From Pholis gunnellus (taxonomy: Eukaryota; Chordata; Actinopteri; Perciformes; Pholidae), in assembly GCA_910591455.2 (NCBI GenBank), contig OU342809.1, positions 27,669,056 through 27,733,055 on the forward strand: a stretch of 64,000 nt of DNA, written 5' to 3'. The position numbers and the translations under genes were made by a program. Below, piece by piece: positions 12,163 through 25,677 of this stretch. The stretch's first letter is position 1. Every line of letters starts with the position of its first letter. The notes under the pieces were generated by a model. The model searched no databases, was not told where the DNA came from, and saw only the letters and a program-made list of their open reading frames with translations.

Positions 12163-13955
12163 AGATGGTCAGTGTGGTGGCCACTTTTATGTGTACCGCT
12201 GTCATTGCAACCGCTGTAGCGGGCTAACTTACGTATAAGAGCGACAGGGAGTGAGGCAGAAACCGTTGGACCCAGCGCTGCCACTGGCCATCAGCCCGCT
12301 GTCTGGCTGATTTTCTGGAACCAGTAGCATTAAAGTATTGTGTAATTAGCAAGCTGGCTAGCTAACCTCACTCCCTGTCGCTCTGGAGAAGGACAAGCTA
12401 GTTACCTAGCGAACTAAAGCTAGTTACCTAGCTAACCAGCAACACTGGTAAGTAAAATGCCTCTACAGTACTGAAGGTCTGATGTGAAATTAATTTAAAT
12501 GGCCACATAATTAATGGAGATATTGTAAAAAAAAAAGTGGTTTGATTGAATCAAGTTTTTCTTTTTTTCTTGAACTTGTATCACAGCCAAGTTTTTGCAA
12601 TCAAACAAGACAATCACCACTCAGCAGGGTTAAAAGGGAGCTGCTGTCATCAGTCAAACAAGGTGTTTTGAGGACTAGGGCACCGTTTCCAGATCACTAT
12701 TAATCGTAGAAGTTAAGAGCCTTTTTTGAACATATGTTTTCCAAAGTAGCACTTAAGAACGAGTGCGCATGTTAAGAGCTTGTTAACATTGGCTTGTTAA
12801 CATTGTGCTTCCGAAGAGGATGCACTTCAAAGTAACTTGGTGGATTCAATCGCCATGTGCACCGTGCCATACATTAAAACTACTTCAATCACGAAGTGCA
12901 GGGGCTGTAAACGATTCAACAGGAATGGTGTCATTTTGTGTCAACACTTTTGATCATTCAGTTTAAAAATGTAGCTAAATGTTCAGTCAGGAGTTTCATT
13001 AATATACATGTCAGTCATCAGTGTCATTTCACCCAGAAGAGATGATTATAATAAGCGGCAGGTAAAGATCCTTTAGTGTGATTCTGCTGAAGAAAAAGGG
13101 AGAGAGAAAAAAGGGAAATCCACTTTTCTCCATTAAAGTGCTCATCACTGTGATGACGATGGCAGCCTGACATGATGGGAAAAATGGAAATCAGAAACTG
13201 CAAGATGTCAGTCAATCAATGGAGTTGCAATTTGGTGCATATCAATTATTGTTCAACCATTTTCTTTTCTTATTTTCCATTTAAACATTGCAGACGGCAT
13301 CAGTGGTTATGATCAACGTACAGACCTGATGCAACTCATGAACAAAAACAAGGCTGTACCTAGACACAGTGGAACTTTGAGCTAAATGCTAATGCTAAGG
13401 TGGCTCACAGTGACAATGCAACATTTTTGCCATCTTGCTTTAGCATATTGACATGCTAACATGTGCTAATAAGCACTCAACACAAATAGCAGCTGAGGCA
13501 GATGGGAATGTCATTTGTTCTGCAGATTTGGCCTTAGAAAAAGTGAAATGTTCAGCTGCTGATGGGGCTAGATGAAAAGTCACTCGGTAACTTTTTTTTT
13601 CCTATCTTGATACTTGACAACAGTCACATGTCTATATGTACAATGAAACACTTGCTGGTGGCCATCCTGACTAAAAAACGATCCCTTCCTAAAACAAGGC
13701 TTTATTTTCCCCAAAACTGACTAAATTGACGTAATGAAGACAAGAAACTAAAGACAAATATGAACAGTTACAATGGCCGATCAGGTCATTTTTGAGACAA
13801 AGGGGTAACACGAGGACAAACATTACCAACTAAACAACAAATAAAACAAAACAGGATGATAAGTCCCTTAATAATTAACCAATATACCTAAAGGAGGGGG
13901 CTAGAGGGGGTGTACACAGTGTACACATGTAGTACAAATCACTTCTGAGAACGAA
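12163..13955. other. intronic stretch with an inverted repeat and short direct repeats
   Basis: A perfect 19-base inverted repeat lies at 12238-12256 and 12366-12384, and an agctagttacctagc-type 15-base word occurs twice near 12396 and 12417. From about 12450 to 13955 I see no recognisable element. Confidence 0.5.
12238..12384. repeat. 19-bp perfect inverted repeat with 109-bp spacer
   Basis: agagcgacagggagtgagg at 12238-12256 is the exact reverse complement of cctcactccctgtcgctct at 12366-12384. Could be the arms of a small foldback element directly after the LINE tail, or one element's internal stem. No coding content. Confidence 0.75.
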
Positions 13956-13959
13956 TGTA

Positions 13960-14635
13960 ATGATATTTTAAAATATTTCAAAAACCTACATGATAAAGAA
14001 ATTCTGATAAAATGGACCATGTAACCTATTTTAATCACTCAAAAACATATATATATATAGACAAAGTACTTCAAGATACTACCACAATTTCACCTATTTT
14101 TCGCAAGGAGAAGGCGAGCAATGTTCACCGTTACCGATTCCAGGCGCGACCTATGGCACTTTCACACACACACACTGCATATCCAAGAGCACGAGGACAA
14201 CACACTGAATCGAACCATAGCTTCCGAATTATTCTACTTCGAACCATTAGAAAGTTACAATTATTCTCCCGTAGATCATCACTCTGCCCATGATCATGAT
14301 AATTGAAACGCTTCGTACCTTTTAGATGTTTTTCTGGAAGAAAATCGCCCCAAACATTTTTTAATCATTTCCTCCATTTGCAGCAGCTCTCTGTCCTTTG
14401 TTCTTCGAACTGAGTCTCTACGAGCTTCTATGACGAAGGAGTAATAATTTCAGTTTTGGCCAATGGGTTTGACCCATGGGGGCGGACCACGGTTTTCGAT
14501 TATTTTATTGGCTTAAAATTCTGTCAAACAACTCAAAGAACGTATCACTACACTGCCCACACTATTCCGGGTTCAAATCTGTGAGAAATGCGCAAATCGG
14601 CCGATCACAGGCTTTGGTAAGGTTCAATTGCAGTC
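13960..14635 (+). repeat. Y-family interspersed repeat, truncated copy 3
   Basis: Matches the left half of Y copies 1 and 2 (landmarks ttttaatcactcaaaaaca, accttttagatgtttttctgg, ttaaaattctgtcaaacaac, cgatcacaggctt). It stops where an inverted X-family repeat begins at about 14636, so either the X element inserted here or the right half was deleted. Confidence 0.5.
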
Positions 14636-14935
14636 TTCTTCGATACAGCATGATGTTCATTTAGTAAATTATGGTCCAATTAGAGTCAAATAGACCATAA
14701 AGCAGAGTATGATTTCGGACGGGCTTACTGTGATTGACAGGTATCTGCCGCTACCAAATCCATATATGGCGTCTCTACGTCACTCCTCTGCATTCCAAAT
14801 GATAACTTCTGTTCATTGGCTGCATAAAAACCAACGGGGCGACGGCCGTAATCCAAGACGGCGAAACTCAAGGATTCAAAACGGCAGTCCACAAACCAAT
14901 GGGTGACGTCACCTCTTATATACAGTCTATGGCTG
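14636..14935 (-). repeat. X-family interspersed repeat, copy B (inverted)
   Basis: Reverse-orientation X repeat. It contains the left part of the family that copies A and C lack, ending (on this strand) with gtgacgtcacctcttatata and cagtctatgg, the reverse complement of the family's actgtatataag start. Right-hand parts beyond gaagaagac are missing. Confidence 0.7.
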
Positions 14936-15413
14936 TATCTGAGAATTTCCGATACTAGTATCGGGATCGGAACAACTTAAATGAACTCGGAGCATAGTTT
15001 TTGTTGAATGTGTTCCATTGACTAAGATCCAGTGATGGCTAAAAACAGCCATAGAGTAGAAGAAGAGAAAGTAGAAGAAACAGAAGGACGTGAGTCGCAC
15101 TGACTCTGAGAAGGAGTGATGTAGCACATCCACTTCTCTGGATGGAATGGCTCCAATGCTCCAGCTGGGCGCAGACACTGGCTCCTCTCCCACTTACAAC
15201 TAGCTGATTAAAACTGAGCTGCAGGTTCCTCTGCTGCTCAGTTTTTACTTTCATATCCAAAGGAGCTATTGTGGGAGATACAGAGTGCGCTAATTGCCAA
15301 CAGTTGGCTGACGGTCAGACTCACTCGAGTCTTCGCTCTCAACATGCTTAAAAATGGAGCCCAGTGATTTGGTTTTGATTGTATACAGCGAACAAATAAA
15401 GTGAAGATCAGGG
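14936..15413. other. intronic stretch, nothing firm
   Basis: Includes a short palindromic piece (gatactagtatc near 14951) but no recognised element or gene. Confidence 0.35.
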
Positions 15414-16607
15414 GCTTGTATTAGAAAGCGAGTTCAACATACCCAGAGTATCTTTCGGTTATCTGGTTTAACGAATCCTAACAATCGTGATCCCGCTAAA
15501 CGGCCCTTCGAAGCTGCAAAATCCACCCAGGGTTTCTCAATCTGGTTATGAGCTTGTTCACATATAGAGCCGTTGTTTGCCGTATCTGACTAATCACAAT
15601 AATGGATACGTTTGCTGTCATTAGAGCGGCACATTTTACAAACAAGCACTGACATTTTAATATTAGACAAATACGAGGAAGTTAAACACATAATTCAGGC
15701 TGAAAGTAACACAGTTTAACCTCCCAAATGCAGGAAGGATGGCTGTGTGAGTGTGTAAATGAACAGATTTCCAAAATCACTGCCTCATACAGAGCACAAT
15801 AGATCTGACTGTAATTGCATGTGTGTATTTTGTTTAGTTAATGTGTTGCTTGGATGTATTATTTTGGCGCGTGTGACAATCTTTTAGCCTCATTCCTTCA
15901 GCTGCAACTCTGGCGGTGTGGAATGGACTGTGGCGCAAAAAAAGAATAAATATAAAAAACATAATTCAATGCGATAAGAAGGTTTCCTTCCATAATTTAT
16001 AATCACCCACAGCGTACAACAAAGTAACCGGAGCAGAGTAACACTGCATTCAGTCTGGGACGGTAAGACACGACTCAGACGCGTCAAACTGCAACACACG
16101 GCTCAAGAAGCTGACACACATAAGTGAATATTTGATATGAATATATGATGAGAATATATACAGAATCCTTATTATATATATTTTTTTCCCCAAGTCCTTT
16201 TCACTCCGCCTGGGTTGCAGCTGAATGAGCTAAAGTATTGTCATATACGCCATAAGAATACATCTACAACACATTACATTAATATGATACACACATGTAA
16301 TTATAGTCAGATCTATGTATGTATGTATGTATGTATGTATGTATGTATGTATGTATGTATGTATGTATGTATGTATGTATGTATGTATGTATGTATGTAT
16401 GTATGTATGTATGTATGTATGTATGTATGTATGTATGTATGTATGTATATTCGATGACATTAGGTGTTCAGCACAAGTTACCATGGCGATCTACCCCAGT
16501 CAGAAGTGAACCTCCTTCTGAGGAGAGTTAGTTAGGAGAGTTTATTCCCAGAGTTAAGCCTAAAGTTAAATAACTAATACCACATCCTGCTTCGTAGTAG
16601 AGGCCTC
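15414..16607. mobile_element. Harbinger-like non-autonomous DNA element
   Basis: Left end ttgtattagaaagcgagttc and the reverse complement of the right end (ctctactacgaagcaggatg) align as imperfect terminal inverted repeats. From memory, a teleost element family has ends of this kind (acgaagc..gttcaacatacccag), usually placed in the PIF/Harbinger group; the superfamily is therefore an inference. No transposase frame is recognisable. The interior holds a long GTAT tract. Edges approximate; target duplication not read. Confidence 0.5.
16314..16450. repeat. (GTAT)n microsatellite
   Basis: About 34 uninterrupted GTAT units. It is open in several frames on both strands (repeating MYVC or IHTY residues), which is a composition effect and not coding. 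Likely length-polymorphic. Confidence 0.97.
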
Positions 16608-17499
16608 TGGTGAATAGAAAACACAGAACAAATTAAAAACTCTAATATTAAATTGAACGGTTGTATGGCAGATATGGGTACGGATCTATTTCCTCTATTG
16701 TCCATCAAACCCGTTTAACCTCATCTGCCGATCTCTTTTGAACACAACTCTGCAGGAGAAGAGGACCACGTGTCCTTCAGCTACATCCGGCTGTAATGAG
16801 ATTCAGAGGCAGTAGATTTGAATTGAATTTGATTTCATAGGGTTAAGATTTAATATAGTAAACACTTTTGATAGCTAATGTCATGTCTTTTTGGAGTTTG
16901 ACTCAGCGATGGATTTTAAAGGGATACACGTGTAACGTAGTACATAATAGGTAGGCAAAAAAAACACTGGATCCTGGATTTCCCATGATGCAATTTTTTC
17001 CATAGGATCCTCCCTGCATGGTATATGCTCATATCTTCTTAAATCCACACCCCCAGTTTGTAACTCAGGTGCCGTTCCCCATTCAAGTCAAGGGGGGGGG
17101 GGGGGGGGGACGGACACACATGTTTTAATAATACAGACATGCTCCAGGGCCACTGAAGAGACCATTGTGTACGAGTACTAACCATGACTGGTATGTGTAT
17201 AATCAGTTCCTTTTCAAAGATGATCATTTAAAGCAGGGGTAGGCTAGTTTATTTTGACATCATTGAGCAAAAATTCCATAATAACCTTTCAGTATAATAT
17301 AATTCAAGAGGTCTGAGAGATTCCTGCACCTCCTCTTAGAAAATCTAGCCCGTGACCGGAGACTTTGGCCAATCGCTCCGTTGGGAACGAAAAGGAGCGG
17401 GTTTTGAGTTATCAGCATGAATGAAAAACTAAATTATTGACATCAATGGAATTATTAATGTCAGTAAGATTATTAATAATTATTAATAATAACGGGGAA
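16608..17499. other. intronic stretch with an 18-base G run
   Basis: A run of 18 G at 17092-17109 is the only marked feature; the remainder holds nothing I recognise. Confidence 0.45.
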
Positions 17500-18650
17500 C
17501 CACCCTGCGAACAGGGACCAATAACCAAACTATAAACTAAGTTGCATAATTAGTCTTCACTCACAATGTCAACAGTCAAAGTACTATTACACATTCAGAG
17601 TGAAAGTGAAGGTTTAAGTTTGAGTAACAGGCCACATATCCAGCTATTATCACAATACATGCACAAAGTAATCACAGACAGCTGCTCTTTAAAGTACAAC
17701 AGAGTTTATTAAGTTCCGATAATAATGATCTAGTCAACTAATATCTAAACTAACAGCAAAGCTATACATTTATGAGCACACTATCTAAAATCAACAAGCT
17801 GTGGTAAGAGGGAGATTGTGTGTGTGTGGGGGGGGGGAAACAGCTCAGACAACGTGTGATGTAATCTAAAAGTAGCTACATCACGTGGAACTGCACTTTG
17901 AAGATAGACCGAACTATCAAATTGGAGTTTATACGTGACCATGCTCGCGAGACTACAAAATGGCGCGGGACTCGAACATGGCGATAGACAATAGAGATCT
18001 CGTTATCTACACGTGTCTGAAGTAGTTAGCTCACCCGGCGCTACATTAGCTTCACACTATATGTGTGTGTGGGTTAGTAAAAGAAGAGAGAAAGCAAAAA
18101 AAAAATACCACCCCCCCCATCTCAACGCGATTGCAGCAGTATGAAATGCACAGTAGTTTCTACACAACATTAACGAGCTCGGTCGTTAATCTCGGCGATT
18201 ATTGAGCATACACACCACGTTAAAAAAATGACACAGTAACTTAAGCAACACAAACAAGATAATATACACAATGACCTAAATCTGCCCAGACTCTCTACGC
18301 CTTACTATGAGTTGACCTTGTCATCGAAGATGTGGTCCTTCTGAGTTCTCGGCGGCACTCAGGCTACGCGACTCCGTGCGGCGTGGTGATGAAACTCTGT
18401 GTGTCAGAGATACTTTCTTTGGCTCTTTAAGGGAATTCTCCGTCCTTGTAACCGGCACAAATCGACTTGGATGGGAGAGAGAAGTTGTCCTCTTTCTCTG
18501 AATAATCCGTTTCTTCACGTTTTCAAAATTGTCCAGTTCTCTCTTTCTCAGGAAGCGAAACAAAAACCGTCTCTATTCGTCTAGTGAATGTAAAACTGTT
18601 TACCTCGGGTTCTCTACGTTGTGTTTGCCTCCTTACTTGCACACTGAATC
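17500..18650. repeat. unclassified repeat-like block
   Basis: Sequence style differs from the flanks: short G-rich tract (17827-17837), C run (18109-18116), and on the minus strand an aataaactctgttgtac signal near 17700 as found in LTRs or retro-element 3' ends. I could not define paired ends or coding motifs. Possibly a degraded LTR element in minus orientation; this is a guess from composition. Confidence 0.25.
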
Positions 18651-19077
18651 ACATGGGGTCCTGTGGCCCTCGGACAATTAGATCGCAGTGTTAATGTTTT
18701 ATTGCTTTCGCATCTAAACATTGCTTGGAGCATACTCCTATCTCAAACTCAGATCAGGCTGCAGATTGCTCCGCAAAATAGGAAGATCCCCAGATCCCTT
18801 TGTCTCAGAGCACATGGTCAAGCACATGGCCCCAACAACTCCTATTGGCTGTTCAAGATCGAGCAGGAAAAAGTTGCTATTTCAGCTTTGGCAAAGGCTG
18901 CCTTCACTGCAGAACTACCCAAAAAAGGAACAACATCGGCAAAAGTGGAGAGGAAGTGGAGAGGAAATAAATGACTGGTATTCGTACAAGTGAAGCTTGT
19001 GCATATGACATTTGTTTTGGTGACCAAAATGTTACAATTTACTTCCATGAACTAAAAACACACTGTGAAAGGGTTAA

Positions 19078-19560
19078 AGTTCAGACCGGACAACGCCGGT
19101 GTAGCAACCTGTCGATTACAAGGTAGCCCCGCCCTAAAGCATCCCCTGCTTTATGGTCTGTTTGACTCTAAATGGACCATAATTTACTAAATGAACATCA
19201 TGCTGTATTGAAGAAGACTTGAAACTAGAGATTGAGATCATAAACTCATGTTTACAATATATACTGAGGTAATAAATCAAGTGAGAAGTAGGGTCATTTT
19301 CTCATAGACTTCTATACAATCTGACTTCTTTTTGCCAACGAAGGAGTCGCTCTCTGCTGGTCAGTAGAGAGAATGCACGTTTTTAGACACTTCTGCGTTG
19401 GTTTCTTTCAGCTGAACCAGAGGTTGCCACCTGGATACAGCCTAAAACGTTGGATTGGGAAGCAACCAGAGGAGCCGCCCCCTGCTGGTCAGTAGAGAGA
19501 ATGCAAGTTTTAAGGCATTCTCTCTTGGCTACACCTTTCAGACCCGGAGGTTGCCGTCTG
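19078..19560 (+). repeat. X-family interspersed repeat, copy C, with partial internal duplication
   Basis: Carries the family landmarks from cctgtcgattacaaggtagcc through atggaccataatttactaaa to the ctctgctggtcagtagagag block. That terminal block (about 19330-19435) is then repeated in diverged form at about 19455-19560 (ccctgctggtcagtagagag). Ends about 260 bases before the second ntrk3 exon. Confidence 0.7.
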
Positions 19561-19817
19561 GCCAAGACTTTTGAATCCACCCACCCAACTGATTTTTGAG
19601 TTGACTGATTCTTCTGGCATCGTGACATGAAAGAGCAGTTTCTCAATTCAAAAAGCAAGCATGTCAGTTGGCCATCGAGAATTAAGTATCTGAAGCACTG
19701 TTGTGATAGCAAATGTTGTCTTTCCTTTCTCGGGTGATTGTTTCTTCTTCTCTTTTAAACTGACAATAATTCAGAGTGATAGAGCTGACATTTTTCTCTC
19801 CTCTGCGTCTGTTGCAG

Positions 19818-19889
19818 AACCATTACGAGGAGCAACCTGCATACCATCCAGGCTCGTGTTTTCTCCAAGAACCCCCACCTGCGCTACAT
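19818..19889 (+). CDS. ntrk3: ntrk3 (TrkC) coding exon, first LRR
   Basis: Second visible ntrk3 exon, 72 bases, phase 2 to phase 2. Acceptor: pyrimidine-rich tract then gttgcag ending at 19817. Donor: gtaagt from 19890. The first base joins the previous exon's ct to give Leu, then 23 codons read TITRSNLHTIQARVF and SKNPHLRY, and the final at joins the next exon to give Ile. A 72-base (24-residue) phase-2 exon is exactly one leucine-rich repeat, the usual layout in Trk genes. KNPHLRYI is, by recall, shared with mammalian TrkC. The LRRs are part of the extracellular domain. Oddity: a 44-unit CA tract begins at intron position +8, directly after the donor. Confidence 0.92.
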
Positions 19890-19895
19890 GTAAGT

Positions 19896-19896
<1 letters not shown>

Positions 19897-19984
<88 letters not shown>
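19897..19984 (+). repeat. (CA)44 microsatellite next to the exon donor
   Basis: 88 bases of perfect CA starting at intron position +8 of the donor at 19890. CA-rich RNA is a known binding site of hnRNP L, which can enhance or repress nearby splice sites; an effect here is inference. Confidence 0.98.
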
Positions 19985-19990
<6 letters not shown>

Positions 19991-20399
19991 AAGGCATACA
20001 TAAACAGCATGCATGCATACATGAATACAAAAATGCACACTGAATTATACCTAGATACAAATAGGGATGAAAACATGTCCAATACCAATTACTGAGTTTT
20101 TGATCAATTAAACCAACGGGAAGCAGGATGATTGGATGTCTGGATGTGACCCTCTCACGGTGAGAGGGAGATGGGTTTAGGTGAGCTGTGTGACACAGAG
20201 CAGCATCACAGTGATGCAGAGACGATCCTTCAACTAGTCTGCCCGAATTAGCATCATGAATTTCACTTATGTTTAAACAGCGTTAGTCCTGCCAAAAGTT
20301 GTAGCGTCACCAACTCTGATTTTTCACTACATTCCCTGCAGTCTGCAATTCTATTTATTCGTATGTTTGATTTATTCAAATCCTTACTTTTAAGAGTGC

Positions 20400-21080
20400 A
20401 ATACTTCAACCCTCTGAACCCCAAGCCGTTTCAGGGCGTTTTTCGCTCCGGTCACATTTTACCCTCTGTGGGCTTGATTTTCACTGCAATATAAAAGTCC
20501 TGAACCTCTATGGAAACAGCACAATCCTGGCTAAAAGTAGAGGAAAATCAAACATGGCTTTTATGCAAAATAACACAGTTATCATGCTATAAATCATACA
20601 AAATAAAATAATGCAAGTTACATTTTTTTTATAATTTATTCTACAAAAATTGTAATACAATGGAATCTATACATCCAATATTATTCCAAATGTCCACAAT
20701 TGTTCGCAATGTTGGAAATAAAGTGGAGGCTCCACATGCTTTATATATTGAGCTATTTACATCTTTACAACCTCTACTTACAGCCACTCCTGTTCTCTCC
20801 TCAATGCTCTGTGTTCAGGCAAAGATTCACTGAATTTCTTTCACGTGACTGTTGGTCTCAGATGAATCAATCATGGCCTCCTAGTTGCGCTGAGGAGCCC
20901 AAATGTAATGTTTTTTACAGGATTTGGTTTAAGCAAACGGTTTATTTGGGGCAAGATTTTAAATGACACATGTAGAAAATCTTTTGATGAAATATCACAA
21001 TTTTAAGCTTAATTTTGGCTGCTTTTTCTGGCGGAAGCATTCGTCGACCGTGGGAAGGATGAAAATGGATGTTCAAATTT
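20400..21080 (+). repeat. Z-family repeat (MITE-like), copy 1
   Basis: Left end cctctgaaccccaagc; collinear with the reverse complement of 30656-31142 over many landmarks (tttcagggcgtttttcgctcc, ctctatggaaa, gaatcaatcatggc, ggtttatttggggcaagatt, ttttaagctta). Its right-hand inverted terminus is not found, so it seems truncated near 21080. Confidence 0.6.
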
Positions 21081-21344
21081 GTTTTGTTTTCCTACAAAAG
21101 TCCAGCAACACGTGTCAATTTCTGTTCTTTACATGCATACAGTCTTTTCAAGATAAACAAAAAAACTACTCTCGTAGCAATACCTACGAAAAATGATGTG
21201 GCGGAATTCGTAGATGAGCAACAAATTTGTTTTGTACTTTATCCATGTAATCTTGAACGGGGACGCATGAAGACTAACTCACACTGGGGCGGGTGGGAGA
21301 TGACGTGGATGAATCCAACAAATAGCGATCTTTCCCCCGTGTGA

Positions 21345-23282
<1,938 letters not shown>

Positions 23283-23492
23283 GCATGCAACAGCCTTCGG
23301 GTCTGACAAATAAAGCCAACACTGAAGTGCCAAAAAACAGCAGTTCCTTGAATGGCCACCCCATAGACCATTGTTAAAATGGCCAAACACAAATCAGAAA
23401 TAATTATGTTTTCAGCCTGGCACAAAAACGGTTTTGGTCTCTATAGTTCACTTACCGGTTCATGACTGTGCAGTGGGTGAATTTGGTGAAGT

Positions 23493-24305
23493 TGGTGTCA
23501 GCGCTCATCATATTTGGCTCGTTAGCTTAGCACATTGTACTAAAAGACTCATTACAAACAAGTGTGTTTATTTTAAAAGCCCAATATCAGCATAGTTAAC
23601 CATGCTAACCAAGCTCGCTAGCTAGCGCCAGTATCAGCTGTGAACTTAGTGCTTGTTATGCTAATGGTACATGGCCTTGCCATCTCCACCCTATGGTCAC
23701 TTCTGGCTCCAAAAAAACTAAAGTTTTACTCAAAATTCACCCGTTCATGTGTCAACTGTGCCATGGGTGAACTGGTATATTACTTACCCGTAGTAATTAT
23801 ATTGAGGCTTAAAGCTATGAAATATTTAAAAGGCAATGCTTTTGAGTGAGAGGTGTTTGCCGTGGTGTTGATGCCCTTTTTGGATAATTTTTCATGCAAT
23901 TATTGGATTAATAATATGCTATGGCTTTCTGGTCGGTAATTATTTGTACTAACAGACCTTCCAAGGAGTCTGTGCAACAGTTTTTTCGGAGAATGAAGTT
24001 CGGTTATTATTTTATTTATATAACTTTAGAGCACTAATTGACAGATATTTGTGTCAGCGCTCATCATATCTTTCATGTAAACTTTATCACATTGTACTAA
24101 AAGACACATTTCAAACAAGGGTGTTGTTTCTGATAGCCGAAACTAGCATAGTTAATGTGAATTACGGATGCAATATGCTAACCAAGCTCGCGAGCTAGCG
24201 ATAATTGGTTACTTCGTGTTTGTTTTTCCAACAGCACATGGCTTAGCCAGCTCTACCCTCTTGTCCAAATATGGTCACTTTTTGCTCCAAACAAACAAAA
24301 TGGCG
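23493..24305 (+). repeat. diverged direct duplication, two units about 550 bp apart
   Basis: Unit 1 (23493-23730) and unit 2 (about 24046-24300) share gtgtcagcgctcatcatat, cacattgtactaaaagac, catagttaa, gctaaccaagctcg and gctagcg, then a tggcc/ggctta..ccagctctaccct segment and atggtcacttttgctccaaa-like words, in the same order. Either two copies of one interspersed repeat landed close together or an old local duplication. Confidence 0.6.
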
Positions 24306-25669
24306 ATGGCCAAAATGCCACACTCATGGCTTGAAAACTTCTGATGTACAGTCAGGGTGCAAAGACAAACCAGAGCTTTCCACGTTCTTGTAAAAATCAC
24401 ACAGCCTACAAGACGGTGCTGACTTGCTGCTGACATTACATCACATCAAGCCAAAGTGCTATAGTTGATTTACCTGTGCAAAGCTCTGTGTGAATGCACA
24501 TTATATTGTAACACATTCACTGAAACCGTGGAAACGGTGCGTGTGCTGCTACTGTATATGCTTGGAATTACATTTCCTTTGTGTTTCTTGTGCTGCACAG
24601 ATTAATGTTCCCCTCCACTCACCTACACTGCAGAACAGAGGTAACATTCGTCAGGGCTGCCAAGTAAGTAAGCCCTGTTCAAGGTGAGGTGGCCCATAAA
24701 CCAGAACTTAATCTCCTGTTTCAGTGTGGGAGCTTTAATGGAGCACTGCAAGTCAGCAGGGACCGACACCCAACTAATGACTTCTAATAACAATCATGTG
24801 TGAGTGTGTTGTTGGACGTGTTGGCTGTGAAAAAAACGTCCAGTGAGCCACTGTCCTGTCTTTATGGAATTATGATTCAATGATCAGCTGCTTTTTTGAA
24901 GTCATAAGAAAAGCTTTCAGTCCAATCTTCCTGCATCTCTGCCAGCATAGTCTACCCAAGATTATTCAAACCAAGCTGCTGTTCAGGGCCCAGCAGCCGC
25001 AATGGAAAAAAGCATTTCTTGCCGGTTATTGGATTTGATCGATCCAGGGCTGCCCCAGTTGTCTCTGAAAGTTACTGTAAATCTCTCAGTGCAAAAAAGT
25101 AAAGCTAGATAATGTTTAAGGTTGGTTTTTCTGTGTCACTTTCATGGTTTCCCCTCGATCGTATTTGGAGTAGTAACTCTGTCCGAGAATAGCATGCTGA
25201 AGACCTTATCTAGGGCATTAGAGGTCATTTGCATGATCTTCTTCTGGCATTTGGCAGGTCACATGAGTAATTATCAATGGCCGACAGCATATTAAAAAAG
25301 ACACTGAATAAGAATATAGATGAGAATATATGGTTTTTACACATAATGCTAGGAGTACAGTAAAGAGGTATACAGAAACAATCCGGTTATCTCAAAACTC
25401 TACATTAATAAGATAAATAGGTGTGTTTGGAGTTTGACCACCATGTGTTTCAGAAATATTGTCATTGTGTCAGAGAGATGAGGACATATGAGGAGGTGTT
25501 GTATTGGAAATGCAGGCCAAGAATATTGTAAAAAAGAGAAGGGTGGACAAAACACCAGCTTTCATTCACAATACCACAGTTCAGATTACAAAAAGGTCAA
25601 AGATATAAGCCTCTTTAATACAGGTTTCACTGTGGAAAATATCATGGATTGCTTTGTACAGGTCTGGTG
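24306..25669. other. intronic stretch, nothing recognised
   Basis: No repeat family, RNA or coding signal that I can support. Confidence 0.35.
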
Positions 25670-25677
25670 TATGCATC

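Larger units (their letters stand above)
7932..19817 (+). other. ntrk3: ntrk3 intron, 11.9 kb, complete
   Basis: Bounded by gtaagt at 7932 and gttgcag ending 19817. Holds the near-full-length LINE, a Y repeat, two X repeats, a Harbinger-like MITE, a (GTAT)n tract and a G18 run. It is phase 2, so skipping the exon after it would keep the frame. Confidence 0.88.

Noticed and set aside
16215..16531. Open frames of repeating CMYV and IHTY residues
   Set aside because: Produced by the GTAT microsatellite.
19703..20095. 130-residue open frame overlapping the second exon
   Set aside because: It runs through the CA tract and uses a different frame from the LRR exon, whose splice sites and TrkC similarity are clear.
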